From: OFTM10 sp964196195
GTDB taxonomy: Bacteria > Actinomycetota > Acidimicrobiia > Acidimicrobiales > Aldehydirespiratoraceae
Direction of reading: 5' to 3'
Length of the DNA stretch: 64,000 bases
Assembly (NCBI GenBank): GCA_964196195.1
Contig: CAXMSE010000022.1
Span: 11,194-75,193 of the forward strand
Part shown: piece after piece, positions 24,633 through 32,627 of the stretch
Numbering within the stretch: the stretch's first letter is position 1
Layout of the letters: every line of letters begins with the position of its first letter
Notes under the pieces: model-generated
What the model was told of the DNA's origin: nothing
The model's database searches: none
Seen by the model: only the letters and a program-made list of their open reading frames with translations
Made by a program: the position numbers and the translations under genes

Positions 24633-25982
24633 GTGACCGAAGTAGCGGGGCTGGCTCGACGCATCGTCGGGTCGGCCGTTCAGGGTGAGCAGGTGGAGGT
24701 CTGCGTGGGTCGCTCGGTGCGAACCGAGGTTCGGGTCCATGGTGGGGAGGTGGAGTCGCTCACCATTGCGGAGACCGCTGGGGTGGGGGTGCGCCTCGTC
24801 CGCGACGGACGAGAGGGTGTGGCCCACGCCGGTACCTTCGATCTCGATGTGGTCGATGCACTCCTGGCGGAGGCACGCGACAACGCCACATTTGCCGAAC
24901 CCGACGAGCGAGTCGGCCTCGCGGTCGGCGATGGGGTCGACTGCGCAGCGATCGACCCTTGGAGCGCCGAGGTAGAAGCAACTCCCGTCGAAGCCAAGAT
25001 CGATCTGGCCATGCAGTTGGAGGCCCGGTGTCGGGCACTCGATCCCCGGGTTCGAGGCGTGCGCACCTCGATCTACGGCGATTCTCGCACCGAGATAGCG
25101 GTGGTGAGCAGCCTGGGCATCGACGCTTCTCGCCGGGCCACATCGGCCGCTCTGTCCACCAACGTTCTCATCGACGATGTCGAGGGCTCAACCCGCACGG
25201 GGGCGGCGGTGGAGGCGGCCCGGGCGCCCGGCGCGCTCGATCCCGAGAGTGTGGCTGCAAAGGCGGTGGCTCGAGGACTTGCCCTGGTGGGAGCAGGCCG
25301 GCCGCGTACCGGCCGCCCCCTCATAGTGCTGGAGCCGCGGTTCGCGGCCACCATCCTCGGCATCGTGGCCGGGATGCTCTCGGGTGAGAGGGTGGCGAAG
25401 GGTCGCTCTCCTTTCGGCGAACGAGTTGGCGAGACGATTGCCACCGCTGATCTCACCATGTTCGACGATCCCACCGATCCCGACTCCCTCGGTGCGGCGG
25501 CTTCCGACGGGGAAGGTCTCGCCTGTCGCACCGTCCCCCTGATCAGTGAAGGCCGACTCGACGGCTTCCTTCATGATTCCCGTAGTGCCCGTGCCCTCGG
25601 CGTGGGGTCCACCGGCTCGGCCTTACGAGCCGTCCGGGGGACGCCGAACCCGGGGCACCGCTCCTTACAGGTCGCCCCCGGTCGGGGAGATCTGGATTCC
25701 CTCGTAGCGGGTATCGACGACGGCCTGCTGATCGCGTCTTTGCAGGGCCTGCACTCAGGCGTCAACGCGGTGAGCGGCGACCTTTCGGTGGGGGTGGAGG
25801 GGATCGTCATCCGCAACGGTGAGTTGGCCGAGCCAATCCGTGAAGGCACTCTCGCCGGCGCGATTCCCCGGCTTCTCCAAGACATCGTGGGCATCGGAGC
25901 AGACCTCCAACGCCAGCCGGGCGGTGCCAACGTGCCGTCGCTGGTTGTATCGGGTCTGACCGTTGGCGGCGCTGGCGGCTGA
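24633..25982 (+). CDS. TldE/PmbA family protein, copy 2 (tandem paralogue)
   Basis: A 449-residue protein aligned end to end with copy 1: 'TEVRVHGGEVESLTIAETAGVGVRLV' at the start and GVNAVSGDLSVGVEGIVIRNGELAEPIREGTLA near the end. The middle has diverged, with more Arg/Ala and a changed 'LHDSRSARALGVGSTGSALR' segment. It starts with GTG 4 bp after copy 1. It is probably an old duplication giving an alternative TldD partner, or a hetero-assembly with copy 1. Confidence 0.88.
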   Translation: MTEVAGLARRIVGSAVQGEQVEVCVGRSVRTEVRVHGGEVESLTIAETAGVGVRLVRDGREGVAHAGTFDLDVVDALLAEARDNATFAEPDERVGLAVGDGVDCAAIDPWSAEVEATPVEAKIDLAMQLEARCRALDPRVRGVRTSIYGDSRTEIAVVSSLGIDASRRATSAALSTNVLIDDVEGSTRTGAAVEAARAPGALDPESVAAKAVARGLALVGAGRPRTGRPLIVLEPRFAATILGIVAGMLSGERVAKGRSPFGERVGETIATADLTMFDDPTDPDSLGAAASDGEGLACRTVPLISEGRLDGFLHDSRSARALGVGSTGSALRAVRGTPNPGHRSLQVAPGRGDLDSLVAGIDDGLLIASLQGLHSGVNAVSGDLSVGVEGIVIRNGELAEPIREGTLAGAIPRLLQDIVGIGADLQRQPGGANVPSLVVSGLTVGGAGG

Positions 25983-26032
25983 GCTCCGCCTAGCCTCAGA
26001 TCCGCAGTCGGAGGTGCCGACGGGGAGACACA

Positions 26033-26842
26033 ATGGAGATCCTTCACGCGATCGTGCTCGGCATCGTCCAGGGCTTGTCGGAGTTCCTGCCGATCTCGTC
26101 GAGCGGTCACCTCGAGCTGACCCGCTGGCTCTTCGGGTGGGACGCTCTCGACGAGGAACTCGAGACTGCGTTCGACGTGGCGGTTCATCTGGGCACGCTC
26201 GTCGGTGCGATCGCCTACCTCCGCCGCGATGTGTGGCGTTATCTCCTCGCCGGGCTCGGCCCCTTGCGCCATGAGCCACTCGGTGTCGACGGACGGATCG
26301 CCTGGTTCCTGGTGGCTTCCGCGATTCCGGCCGGTTTCACCGGTGTCTTGCTCAGGGATCAGATCGGCGACCTCGACCGCATCTGGGTGATTGCCGTGAT
26401 GCTCATCGTCTTCGGACTGGCTCTGTTGATCGCCGATCGCTTGCCTCAGCGAAAGAGCCTCGACGAGTTCAGCTTGGGCGATGCGCTCGCGATGGGAGTG
26501 GGCCAGGCCCTGGCTCTGCAGCCGGGGGTGTCCCGCTCCGGTGCCACCCTTACCGTGGCCCGTGGGCTGGGGTTCGAACGCGACTCCGCGGCCCGGCTGG
26601 TCTTCTTGATGAGCCTCCCGATCATCGCCGGCGCCGGCGTCTTCTCCCTCGCCGATGCCGACATCCCGTCGTCGTTCTGGCCACCCTTCCTGTGGGGGAT
26701 GGCCGCTGCCGCGGTTACGGGCTGGGCGGCGGTGTGGGGCACCCTGAAGCTGGTGAGGTCGCGGAGCTTCGCTCCTTTTGTGGCCTACCGGGTGGTGGTC
26801 GGGGTGAGTGTCTTGTTGATCCTCGCCACGGGTTGGCGCTGA
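26033..26842 (+). CDS. uppP: Undecaprenyl-diphosphatase (UppP/BacA)
   Basis: Integral membrane enzyme that recycles undecaprenyl pyrophosphate to the monophosphate carrier for cell-wall synthesis; its overproduction confers bacitracin resistance. The 269 residues form about eight helices. Motif 1 is GIVQGLSEFLPISSSGHLEL (catalytic Glu and His region) and motif 2 is LQPGVSRSGATLTVARGLGF. GGGGAG lies 5 nt before the ATG. Confidence 0.95.
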   Translation: MEILHAIVLGIVQGLSEFLPISSSGHLELTRWLFGWDALDEELETAFDVAVHLGTLVGAIAYLRRDVWRYLLAGLGPLRHEPLGVDGRIAWFLVASAIPAGFTGVLLRDQIGDLDRIWVIAVMLIVFGLALLIADRLPQRKSLDEFSLGDALAMGVGQALALQPGVSRSGATLTVARGLGFERDSAARLVFLMSLPIIAGAGVFSLADADIPSSFWPPFLWGMAAAAVTGWAAVWGTLKLVRSRSFAPFVAYRVVVGVSVLLILATGWR

Positions 26843-26848
26843 TTCGCC

Positions 26849-27478
26849 TCAGCCGCTGAGCACCACCGCGACCCCGCCACGCGATAGTTCGGCCACGATC
26901 CCACCCATCTCGGCGCGCCCCACTGCGATCGTGGCCTTGCCGTCGCTGGTGGCGACGACCGTGCCGTCGACGGAGAGAGGGAGGCCGGAGGAGAGGGCGT
27001 GGAGATCGACCCGATCCTTGATCGCGAAGATGTTGTCGTCGACGGTGAGGGTGATCGCCACCTCGCGCTCGGGTAGCCGGGCCGCGACGGCGCCACCGCC
27101 TGATGGGTCGAGGCGTGGCAGTCGCAGGATCTCCAGGGCCGCCACGTCGACACGTAGCCGGAGGCCTTCGGGGTCGGTGCGCATAGCGTCGTCGGGGATG
27201 GCCGCTTTGGGTATCCCTCTCAGGACTGCGTCTCCCTGCTCGAGGATCTCGCCGGCAAGGAGCGATCGGGTGGCCAACCACACCGGTTCGACGGTGCCCC
27301 ATTGGGCTTGGGCTTGGGCGGCTTCGGCGCGGGTGTGGTTGACGACTCCAGCCAGCGCAGCCGCAGCGGCGATAGCGGCGACCCAGCGGACGGCCTGCCA
27401 TCGTCGCAGGCGAGCTTGGATGGCGGCCATCACGAACGAGGGGGTGACGCGGCCGCCCGGCCGCGCTGGATCGGGCAT
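26849..27478 (-). CDS. SAF-domain protein, CpaB-like
   Basis: A 209-residue protein with one N-terminal membrane helix (VRWVAAIAAAAALAGVV) and an SAF domain (VWLATRSLLAGEILEQGDAVLRGIPKAAIPDDA), the fold of CpaB/RcpC pilus-assembly and FlgA proteins. It ends with a beta-rich region (REVAITLTVDDNIFAIKDRVDLHAL). CpaB works in the envelope with the tad/flp pilus secretin. The Flp pilin in this window is 14 kb away. GGAG lies 6 nt before the ATG. Confidence 0.78.
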   Translation of the reverse strand: MPDPARPGGRVTPSFVMAAIQARLRRWQAVRWVAAIAAAAALAGVVNHTRAEAAQAQAQWGTVEPVWLATRSLLAGEILEQGDAVLRGIPKAAIPDDAMRTDPEGLRLRVDVAALEILRLPRLDPSGGGAVAARLPEREVAITLTVDDNIFAIKDRVDLHALSSGLPLSVDGTVVATSDGKATIAVGRAEMGGIVAELSRGGVAVVLSG

Positions 27479-27538
27479 GTTCTTCTCCGGCGGGGAGATG
27501 ATTCGCGGGGAAGCTTTGCCGCGGACGGCGGGGAGTGG

Positions 27539-28000
27539 CTAGCTCGAAGAGTTGGAGCTGGTGGAGCTCGAATTGGAGCTCGAGGAACCCGAATCGGAGC
27601 CCGAGGAACCCGAATCGGAGCTGGTGGAGCTCGAATCGGAGCTCGAGGACCCCGAATCGGAGCCCGACTGGCCGTTGGACGACGACGAGGAACTCGAGTC
27701 CTTCGAGGACGTAGACGACTCCGAACTCGACGACGAGGAGGAGGAATTCGAAGAGGAACTCGAAGACGACTCACTCTTGCGACCCGACGCGTTGGCACCG
27801 TGGTCGTTCTTGTAGAAGCCATCGCCCTTGAACGAGATCCCGACCTTGGAGAAGACCTTCCTCACCGGGGCACCACACGTTGAGCCCTCGGCGTCGCCCT
27901 CATGGGTCTGGGGACACTCGCTTAGGGCATCGTCGGAGAACGACTGCCAGAGCTCGAACATCTCGCCCGTGCGCTCGCATCGGTAGTCGTAGGTGGGCAC
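27539..28000 (-). CDS. FmdB-family zinc-ribbon protein with long poly-Ser tail
   Basis: The first 60 residues are the FmdB regulatory-protein zinc ribbon: MPTYDYRCERTGEMFE, then a second half with Cys29 and Cys42 and the usual KVFSKVGISFKGDGFYKND. The first knuckle is Cys8-ER-Thr11, so one of the four zinc cysteines appears lost. Residues from about 72 to 153 are almost only Ser with Gly, Asp, Glu, Thr and Asn. FmdB proteins often end in a short Ser-rich tail, but about 80 residues is long. The coding DNA is an imperfect tandem repeat of about 45-50 nt. It starts with GTG. Confidence 0.85.
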   Translation of the reverse strand: MPTYDYRCERTGEMFELWQSFSDDALSECPQTHEGDAEGSTCGAPVRKVFSKVGISFKGDGFYKNDHGANASGRKSESSSSSSSNSSSSSSSSESSTSSKDSSSSSSSNGQSGSDSGSSSSDSSSTSSDSGSSGSDSGSSSSNSSSTSSNSSS

Positions 28001-28039
28001 GGAGGAGGAGGATATCTGCCCAGCTGGCCAAGGGCACCG

Positions 28040-28045
28040 TACGAT
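28040..28045 (+). promoter_or_regulatory. -10 box TACGAT for plsY
   Basis: TACGAT 6 nt before the GTG at 28052. No Shine-Dalgarno sequence is present. Confidence 0.5.
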
Positions 28046-28051
28046 GGGCGT

Positions 28052-28654
28052 GTGTTGCTCGTAGGGGGACTCCTAATCGCCTACCTGGTGGGAACCTTCC
28101 CCACCGCCTTGATGGTGGGCCGCCGGATCGGTAGAGATCCGTCGCGAGAGGGCTCCGGCAACCCCGGGGCATCCAACGTGTACAGAATCGGTGGCCGCCG
28201 AGCGGGGATCATCGTGGGCATCATCGACATGCTCAAGGGCGCGGTGCCGGTGGGCATCGCCCTGGCGGTGGCCGGACGGCCCGAAGCCCACGCGGTCTGG
28301 GTGGCGGCGGTGGCCGGACATGTCTGGCCGATCACCCGCCGGTTGAGGGGCGGCAAGGGAGTTGCCACCGCAGGCGGAGGTGGAATCGTCGTCGGCCCGA
28401 TCATCGGGATCTCCTGTGGCTTGTTGTTTCTCGCGGTGGTGAAATTCGGCCGGGTCGCGGCGCTCGGCTCCCTGTCGATCGCCATCGCCTTTCCAATCGT
28501 CAGCGCGATAGCGGGCCGGCCGCTCTCGGAAGTGGCGGTTTCAGCCGCTGTTGCCGGAATCCTCGTGGTTCGCCACCAGTCGAACATTCGTAAGATGCTG
28601 GGTGGCGCCGAAGCGGAGCACGATCGACGAGAAGACACTGGCACCGCGGCCTGA
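28052..28654 (+). CDS. plsY: Glycerol-3-phosphate acyltransferase PlsY
   Basis: Membrane enzyme that transfers an acyl group from acyl-phosphate to glycerol 3-phosphate, the first step of phospholipid synthesis; 200 residues, about five helices. Motif 1 is the substrate loop SGNPGASNVYR. Further family motifs are GHVWPITRRLRGGKGVAT and the final VRHQSNIRKMLGGAE. It is transcribed divergently from the FmdB gene across 51 bp. Confidence 0.94.
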   Translation: MLLVGGLLIAYLVGTFPTALMVGRRIGRDPSREGSGNPGASNVYRIGGRRAGIIVGIIDMLKGAVPVGIALAVAGRPEAHAVWVAAVAGHVWPITRRLRGGKGVATAGGGGIVVGPIIGISCGLLFLAVVKFGRVAALGSLSIAIAFPIVSAIAGRPLSEVAVSAAVAGILVVRHQSNIRKMLGGAEAEHDRREDTGTAA

Positions 28655-28746
28655 AAGCTCAGTAGAGGGAGCGCAGGGCCGATTGGCTGGAGTGCCCCGT
28701 TCGGAGCAGTAGCGTTCGGGTGGTCAGATCTCTGGGAGAAACATCC

Positions 28747-29631
28747 ATGGCATCGAAGGTTCGCAAGGCTGTGATCCCCGCCGCGGGATTGGGCACCCGT
28801 TTCCTACCGGCCACTAAATCTCAGCCGAAGGAGATGCTCACTGTCGTCGACCGGCCTGCAATCCAGTGGGTGGTGGAGGAAGCGGTGGCGGCCGGAATCG
28901 ACGACGTGTTGATCATCACCAGCCCCACCAAGAAGGGCGTCGAGGACCATTTCGATCGGATGGCGGAGCTCGAATCCCTGCTCGAATCCAAGGGAAAGAT
29001 CGAAATTCTCAACCAGCTTCGACGCATCACCGATCTCGCCACCTTCCATTTCACCCGCCAGGGCGCGCCGCTCGGCCTGGGCCATGCGGTGTCGATGGCA
29101 GCGCGCCACGTGGGCCACGAACCGTTCGTGGTGTTGCTCCCCGACGAGATTATGGCCGACGGTGGCGACACCCTCCGGCGCATGATCGAGGTCACCGAGA
29201 CAACGGGCGAGTCGTGTGTGTCGCTGTTCGAAGTGGAGGGGTCGGAGATCTCCAACTATGGATGTGCCGGGTTCTCCGAACGCGACGGCGATATGGTCAC
29301 GATCGATCGCCTGGTGGAGAAGCCCGCCCCCGATGAGGCGCCATCGAATCTGAAGGTCACCGGACGTTATGTGTTCACGTCGGAGATCTTCGATCGTCTC
29401 GAGCGCACCCAGCCGGGTAAGGGCGGTGAGATCCAACTCACTGATGCGATGGCGATGCTCATAGGCGACCCTGGAATGAGGGGTCTGGTCATCAAGCACG
29501 CCAGCTACGACGCCGGCCAGAAACTCGATTGGTTGAGAGCCAATGTCGAATTGTCGCTCGATGATCCCGTAGGGGGCACCGCGGTGGCGGAGATGTTGGC
29601 GGAGATAGTTCGCAGCCGCGGCCTGCTCTGA
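28747..29631 (+). CDS. galU: UTP-glucose-1-phosphate uridylyltransferase
   Basis: Makes UDP-glucose from glucose 1-phosphate and UTP for glycolipids and polysaccharides; 294 residues. The nucleotide motif is VIPAAGLGTRFLPATKSQPKEM. Catalytic and sugar-binding segments include GLGHAVSMAARHVG, VVLLPDEIM and GGEIQLTDAMAML. ATG 28747 is preceded by GGGAG. It heads the actinobacterial order galU-moeA. Confidence 0.96.
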   Translation: MASKVRKAVIPAAGLGTRFLPATKSQPKEMLTVVDRPAIQWVVEEAVAAGIDDVLIITSPTKKGVEDHFDRMAELESLLESKGKIEILNQLRRITDLATFHFTRQGAPLGLGHAVSMAARHVGHEPFVVLLPDEIMADGGDTLRRMIEVTETTGESCVSLFEVEGSEISNYGCAGFSERDGDMVTIDRLVEKPAPDEAPSNLKVTGRYVFTSEIFDRLERTQPGKGGEIQLTDAMAMLIGDPGMRGLVIKHASYDAGQKLDWLRANVELSLDDPVGGTAVAEMLAEIVRSRGLL

Positions 29632-29688
29632 ATTCGCCCGCTTCGGGTTGGGGTTGGGTCGAGGCTCACCGGATGGCACGATTGCGGC

Positions 29689-30891
29689 GTGATCCCTCTC
29701 TCTGAAGCTCGTGCCCATGTCTTGCAGCAGGTGGCCCCGCTCGCACCCACGACGGTTGCCGTCGGTGATGCGGCCGGCCTGGTGTTGGCTTCTGATGCCG
29801 TGGCCGACGAACTCGTCCCGCCTTTCGCCAACACGGCGATGGACGGTTTCGCGGTGCGGGCCGCCGACACCGTCGGCGCACCCGTGAGGCTTCAACTGGT
29901 TGGCACCCTGGCTGCCGGTGCCTCTTTCGACGGCACCGTCGAGCCCGGTCAGGCCGTGCAGATCATGACCGGCGCACCGATGCCCGATGGGGCCGACGCA
30001 GTGGTGATGGTGGAGCGTTCCACCATCGACGAGGCTTCGAATCGAGTCGAGCTAGAGATCGAGGTGGATGTCGGCAACCACGTGAGAGAGGCGGGGGAGG
30101 ACGTCGCCCCTGGCGATCTGCTGTTTCGAGCGGGCACCGTGCTCGGTGCGGGACATCTCGGTGTCTTGGCGAGTGTCGGCCTGCAAACCGTCGAGGTGAT
30201 CCGGCGTCCTCGGGTGGGAGTCGTGTCGACTGGCGATGAGTTGGTCGACGATGGGCGGGCGCTCCAACCCGGACAGATACGCGACTCCAATCGCCGAACC
30301 CTGCTCACCCTGGTGGCAGAGGCCGGGTGGGAGGCGGTCGACCTCGGCATAGCGGTCGATGACATGGAGACCATCCGCGATGCATTCGTGTCCGGTGCCG
30401 AGAGCTGCGATGCCATCTTGTCTTCGGGGGGCGTCTCGATGGGGGTCTTCGACTTCGTGAAGGTCGTGCTCGACGAGATCGGCGACATGCGCTGGATGCA
30501 GATCGCTATCAAGCCCGCCAAACCCTTCGCTTTCGGCATGGTCGACGGCACCCCTATGTTCGGGCTCCCCGGGAACCCGGTGTCGTCGATGGTGTCGTTC
30601 GAGTTGTTGGCCCGACCCGCAATACGCACGATGGCGGGACACGCCGATCCCTTTGCGCCCCGGTTGGTCGCGATCAGCGACGATTCACTCACCCACTCAC
30701 CCGATGGCAAGACCCACTTCCTGCGGGTGGAAGGGGGCCCCGATGAGTCGGGGCGATGGCATGTGCGCCGAGCTGGAGGCCAGGGAAGTCACCAACTCAC
30801 TGCGATGGCGCGAGCCGATGCCCTCGCGGTGGTACCCGACGGGGTCGAGGTCGGCACCGGTGACGAGGTCGAGATCATGGTTCTGCGATAG
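29689..30891 (+). CDS. moeA: Molybdopterin molybdotransferase MoeA
   Basis: Inserts molybdate into adenylylated molybdopterin, the last step of Mo-cofactor formation; 400 residues. Domain III (MoCF-binding fold) has VGVVSTGDELVDDG and SSGGVSMGVFDFVK. The typical PPFANTAMDGFAVRA and GTVEPGQAVQIMTGAPMPDG lie near the N-terminus, and MFGLPGNPVSSMVSFELL sits before the C-terminal beta domain. GTG at 29689 is 6 nt after a CACGAT -10-like box. Confidence 0.95.
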   Translation: MIPLSEARAHVLQQVAPLAPTTVAVGDAAGLVLASDAVADELVPPFANTAMDGFAVRAADTVGAPVRLQLVGTLAAGASFDGTVEPGQAVQIMTGAPMPDGADAVVMVERSTIDEASNRVELEIEVDVGNHVREAGEDVAPGDLLFRAGTVLGAGHLGVLASVGLQTVEVIRRPRVGVVSTGDELVDDGRALQPGQIRDSNRRTLLTLVAEAGWEAVDLGIAVDDMETIRDAFVSGAESCDAILSSGGVSMGVFDFVKVVLDEIGDMRWMQIAIKPAKPFAFGMVDGTPMFGLPGNPVSSMVSFELLARPAIRTMAGHADPFAPRLVAISDDSLTHSPDGKTHFLRVEGGPDESGRWHVRRAGGQGSHQLTAMARADALAVVPDGVEVGTGDEVEIMVLR

Positions 30892-30894
30892 CGT
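30889..30894 (+). promoter_or_regulatory. -10-like box TAGCGT before moaA
   Basis: TAGCGT lies 6 nt before the GTG of moaA and overlaps the moeA stop codon, so moaA may have its own leaderless start as well as read-through from moeA. Confidence 0.35.
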
Positions 30895-30900
30895 GGGGCA

Positions 30901-31884
30901 GTGACTTCACAGCTCATCGACGGGTTCGGGCGCGTTCATCGCGACCTGCGGATCTCGGTCACCGATCGCTGCAATTTTCGCTGCACCTACTGCATGCCCG
31001 CAGAGGGTATGGAATGGCGGTCCCGCGAAGAGCTACTCACCTTCGAAGAGATCCATCGCCTCGCCCGGATAATGGTCGAGCGCTACGGCATCGACGGCAT
31101 CCGCCTCACCGGCGGTGAGCCCACGGTTCGGGCCAAGCTCCCGGTCCTGGTGGAGATGCTCGCCGGGCTGGGTGTCGATCTCTCCATGACCACCAATGGC
31201 GTTTCGTTGCCTTCGGGCGCGGCCGATCTGAAGAAGGCCGGTCTAAACCGGGTCAACATCTCTCTCGACTCGCTGCGACCCGAGCGATTCCAAGAGATCA
31301 CTCGACGCGACGATCTCCATCGTGTGCTCGAGGGAGTCGACGCGGCGATCGACACCGGTTTCGATCCGGTGAAGATAAATGTGGTGGTGATGAAGGGCAT
31401 CAACGACGACGAGGTCGTCGACTTCGCCGCGTTTGGCCGCGAGAAGGGTGTGGTGGTGAGGTTCATCGAGTTCATGCCTCTCGATGCCGACGAGATCTGG
31501 AACAACGATCTCGTGCTCCCCCAGGCCGAGATAATCGACCAGATCCAGGCGGTGTATCCGATCGAACCGGTGAAGCGCACCTCGGCGCCGGCGAGCCGTT
31601 GGCGCTACGTCGATGGTGGTGGCGAGATCGGTGTGGTCGCCAGTGTGAGCGACTCCTTCTGCGACACGTGCGATCGGGTTCGTCTCACTGCCGACGGCCA
31701 GTTTCGGGCTTGCCTATTCGCCACCGACGAGAATGATCTGAGGGTCATGCTCCGAAGCGGCTGCAGCGACGACGACATCGCCGAAGCATTGGGCCACACG
31801 GTGGCGGCGAAGTGGGAAGGCCACCAGATCAACCAGGTGCACTTCATACGACCCCGCCGTTCGATGTCGGAGATCGGCGGTTAG
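30901..31884 (+). CDS. moaA: GTP 3',8-cyclase MoaA
   Basis: Radical SAM enzyme that starts molybdenum-cofactor synthesis by rearranging GTP; 327 residues. The first [4Fe-4S] cluster is held by Cys24, Cys28 and Cys31 (CNFRCTYC). The second cluster binds in the C-terminal part SDSFCDTCDRVRLTADGQFRACLF. The chain ends in Gly-Gly, which is needed for activity in MoaA. It lies 9 bp after moeA and 28 bp before moaC. Confidence 0.96.
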   Translation: MTSQLIDGFGRVHRDLRISVTDRCNFRCTYCMPAEGMEWRSREELLTFEEIHRLARIMVERYGIDGIRLTGGEPTVRAKLPVLVEMLAGLGVDLSMTTNGVSLPSGAADLKKAGLNRVNISLDSLRPERFQEITRRDDLHRVLEGVDAAIDTGFDPVKINVVVMKGINDDEVVDFAAFGREKGVVVRFIEFMPLDADEIWNNDLVLPQAEIIDQIQAVYPIEPVKRTSAPASRWRYVDGGGEIGVVASVSDSFCDTCDRVRLTADGQFRACLFATDENDLRVMLRSGCSDDDIAEALGHTVAAKWEGHQINQVHFIRPRRSMSEIGG

Positions 31885-31900
31885 CCAACTCTCCGGGTCC

Positions 31901-31906
31901 TAGACT
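31901..31906 (+). promoter_or_regulatory. -10 box TAGACT for moaC
   Basis: TAGACT exactly 6 nt before the moaC ATG, within the 28-bp gap after moaA. Confidence 0.5.
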
Positions 31907-31912
31907 CCGGCC

Positions 31913-32419
31913 ATGTCCGATGCCGGTTTCACCCATCTCGACCGTCTAGGCCGTGCCCGCATGGTCGACGTCACCCCGAAAGAGGCGACCCACCGTCGAG
32001 CGATCGCCCGGGGAAGGGTCACCATGACTTCCGAGACGGCGTCGGCGGTGGCTCAGGGAGCCATAAAGAAGGGTGATGTGCTTGCTGTCGCGCGAGTTGC
32101 GGGGATCCAGGCCGCCAAGCGCACATCTGATCTCCTGCCCTTGTGTCATCCCCTGCTGGTGGGAGCGGTGGCGGTCAATTTCGAGATCAATGACACCTCG
32201 ATCGAGATCGAGGCCCAGGTCGAGACGGTAGATCGCACCGGGGTGGAGATGGAAGCGCTCACTGCCTGCGGCATCGCCGCGCTCACGATCTACGACATGT
32301 GCAAGTCGATGGATCGGGGCATGGTGATTGGCGAGGTCGCCCTGTGGGAGAAGACGGGTGGCCGCTCGGGCCACTATCGCCGCACCGACGCCCCCCTCGA
32401 CTCGAACCTGTCTGATTGA
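31913..32419 (+). CDS. moaC: Cyclic pyranopterin monophosphate synthase MoaC
   Basis: Converts the MoaA product to cyclic pyranopterin monophosphate; 168 residues. Family motifs are LPLCHPLLVGAVAVNFE (active-site His), GVEMEALTACGIAALTIYDMCKSMDRG and a C-terminal LWEKTGGRSG. The stop codon lies inside the first unit of a 15-bp tandem repeat (see 32407-32476), so the last three residues Leu-Ser-Asp are encoded by the repeat. Confidence 0.96.
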   Translation: MSDAGFTHLDRLGRARMVDVTPKEATHRRAIARGRVTMTSETASAVAQGAIKKGDVLAVARVAGIQAAKRTSDLLPLCHPLLVGAVAVNFEINDTSIEIEAQVETVDRTGVEMEALTACGIAALTIYDMCKSMDRGMVIGEVALWEKTGGRSGHYRRTDAPLDSNLSD

Positions 32420-32476
32420 GCCCTGTCTGATTGAGCCGTGTCTGATTGAGCCCTGTCTGATTGAGCCCTGTCTGAC
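32407..32476 (+). repeat. Tandem 15-bp repeat (4.7 units) containing the moaC stop
   Basis: Unit CCTGTCTGATTGAGC, with copies at 32407, 32422, 32437 (one change, CG for CC), 32452 and a partial copy at 32467. The unit length is a multiple of three, so each copy would read Leu-Ser-Asp-stop in the moaC frame. The first copy ends moaC and the rest follow as repeated stops. No spacers are present, so this is not a CRISPR array. Confidence 0.9.
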
Positions 32477-32553
32477 AGCACTGTGGCGGAAGACTCACCG
32501 CTGCGGATTGCCTATGTGTTGCATTCTGTAGTAAAACTGTAACCTGGAGTACG

Positions 32554-32580
32554 GGTTCCGCAACAGCGGAGCCTCTTTCA
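32554..32580 (+). terminator. Intrinsic terminator-like hairpin after moaC
   Basis: GGTTCCGC (32554-32561) pairs with GCGGAGCC (32566-32573), including one G-U pair, around loop AACA, and TCTTTCA follows. It stands between the moaC repeat and the next gene, in an AT-richer stretch. It could instead be a 5'-leader hairpin of the following gene. Confidence 0.5.
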
Positions 32581-32627
32581 TGCAGTTGGCATCCGCCGAC
32601 TGGCCCTACTGGAGGGGTTGTCCAACA

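Noticed and set aside
27552..27815. Poly-Glu/Asp plus-strand ORF
   Set aside because: It is the reverse complement of the FmdB serine-tail repeat (AGC/TCG codons giving GAG/GAA), not an independent gene.
30860..30905. A molybdenum-cofactor riboswitch before moaA
   Set aside because: Only 9 bp separate moeA and moaA, so there is no room for a structured leader.
32407..32476. CRISPR array
   Set aside because: Units are directly joined with no spacers and there are no cas genes; the same applies to 41025-41075.
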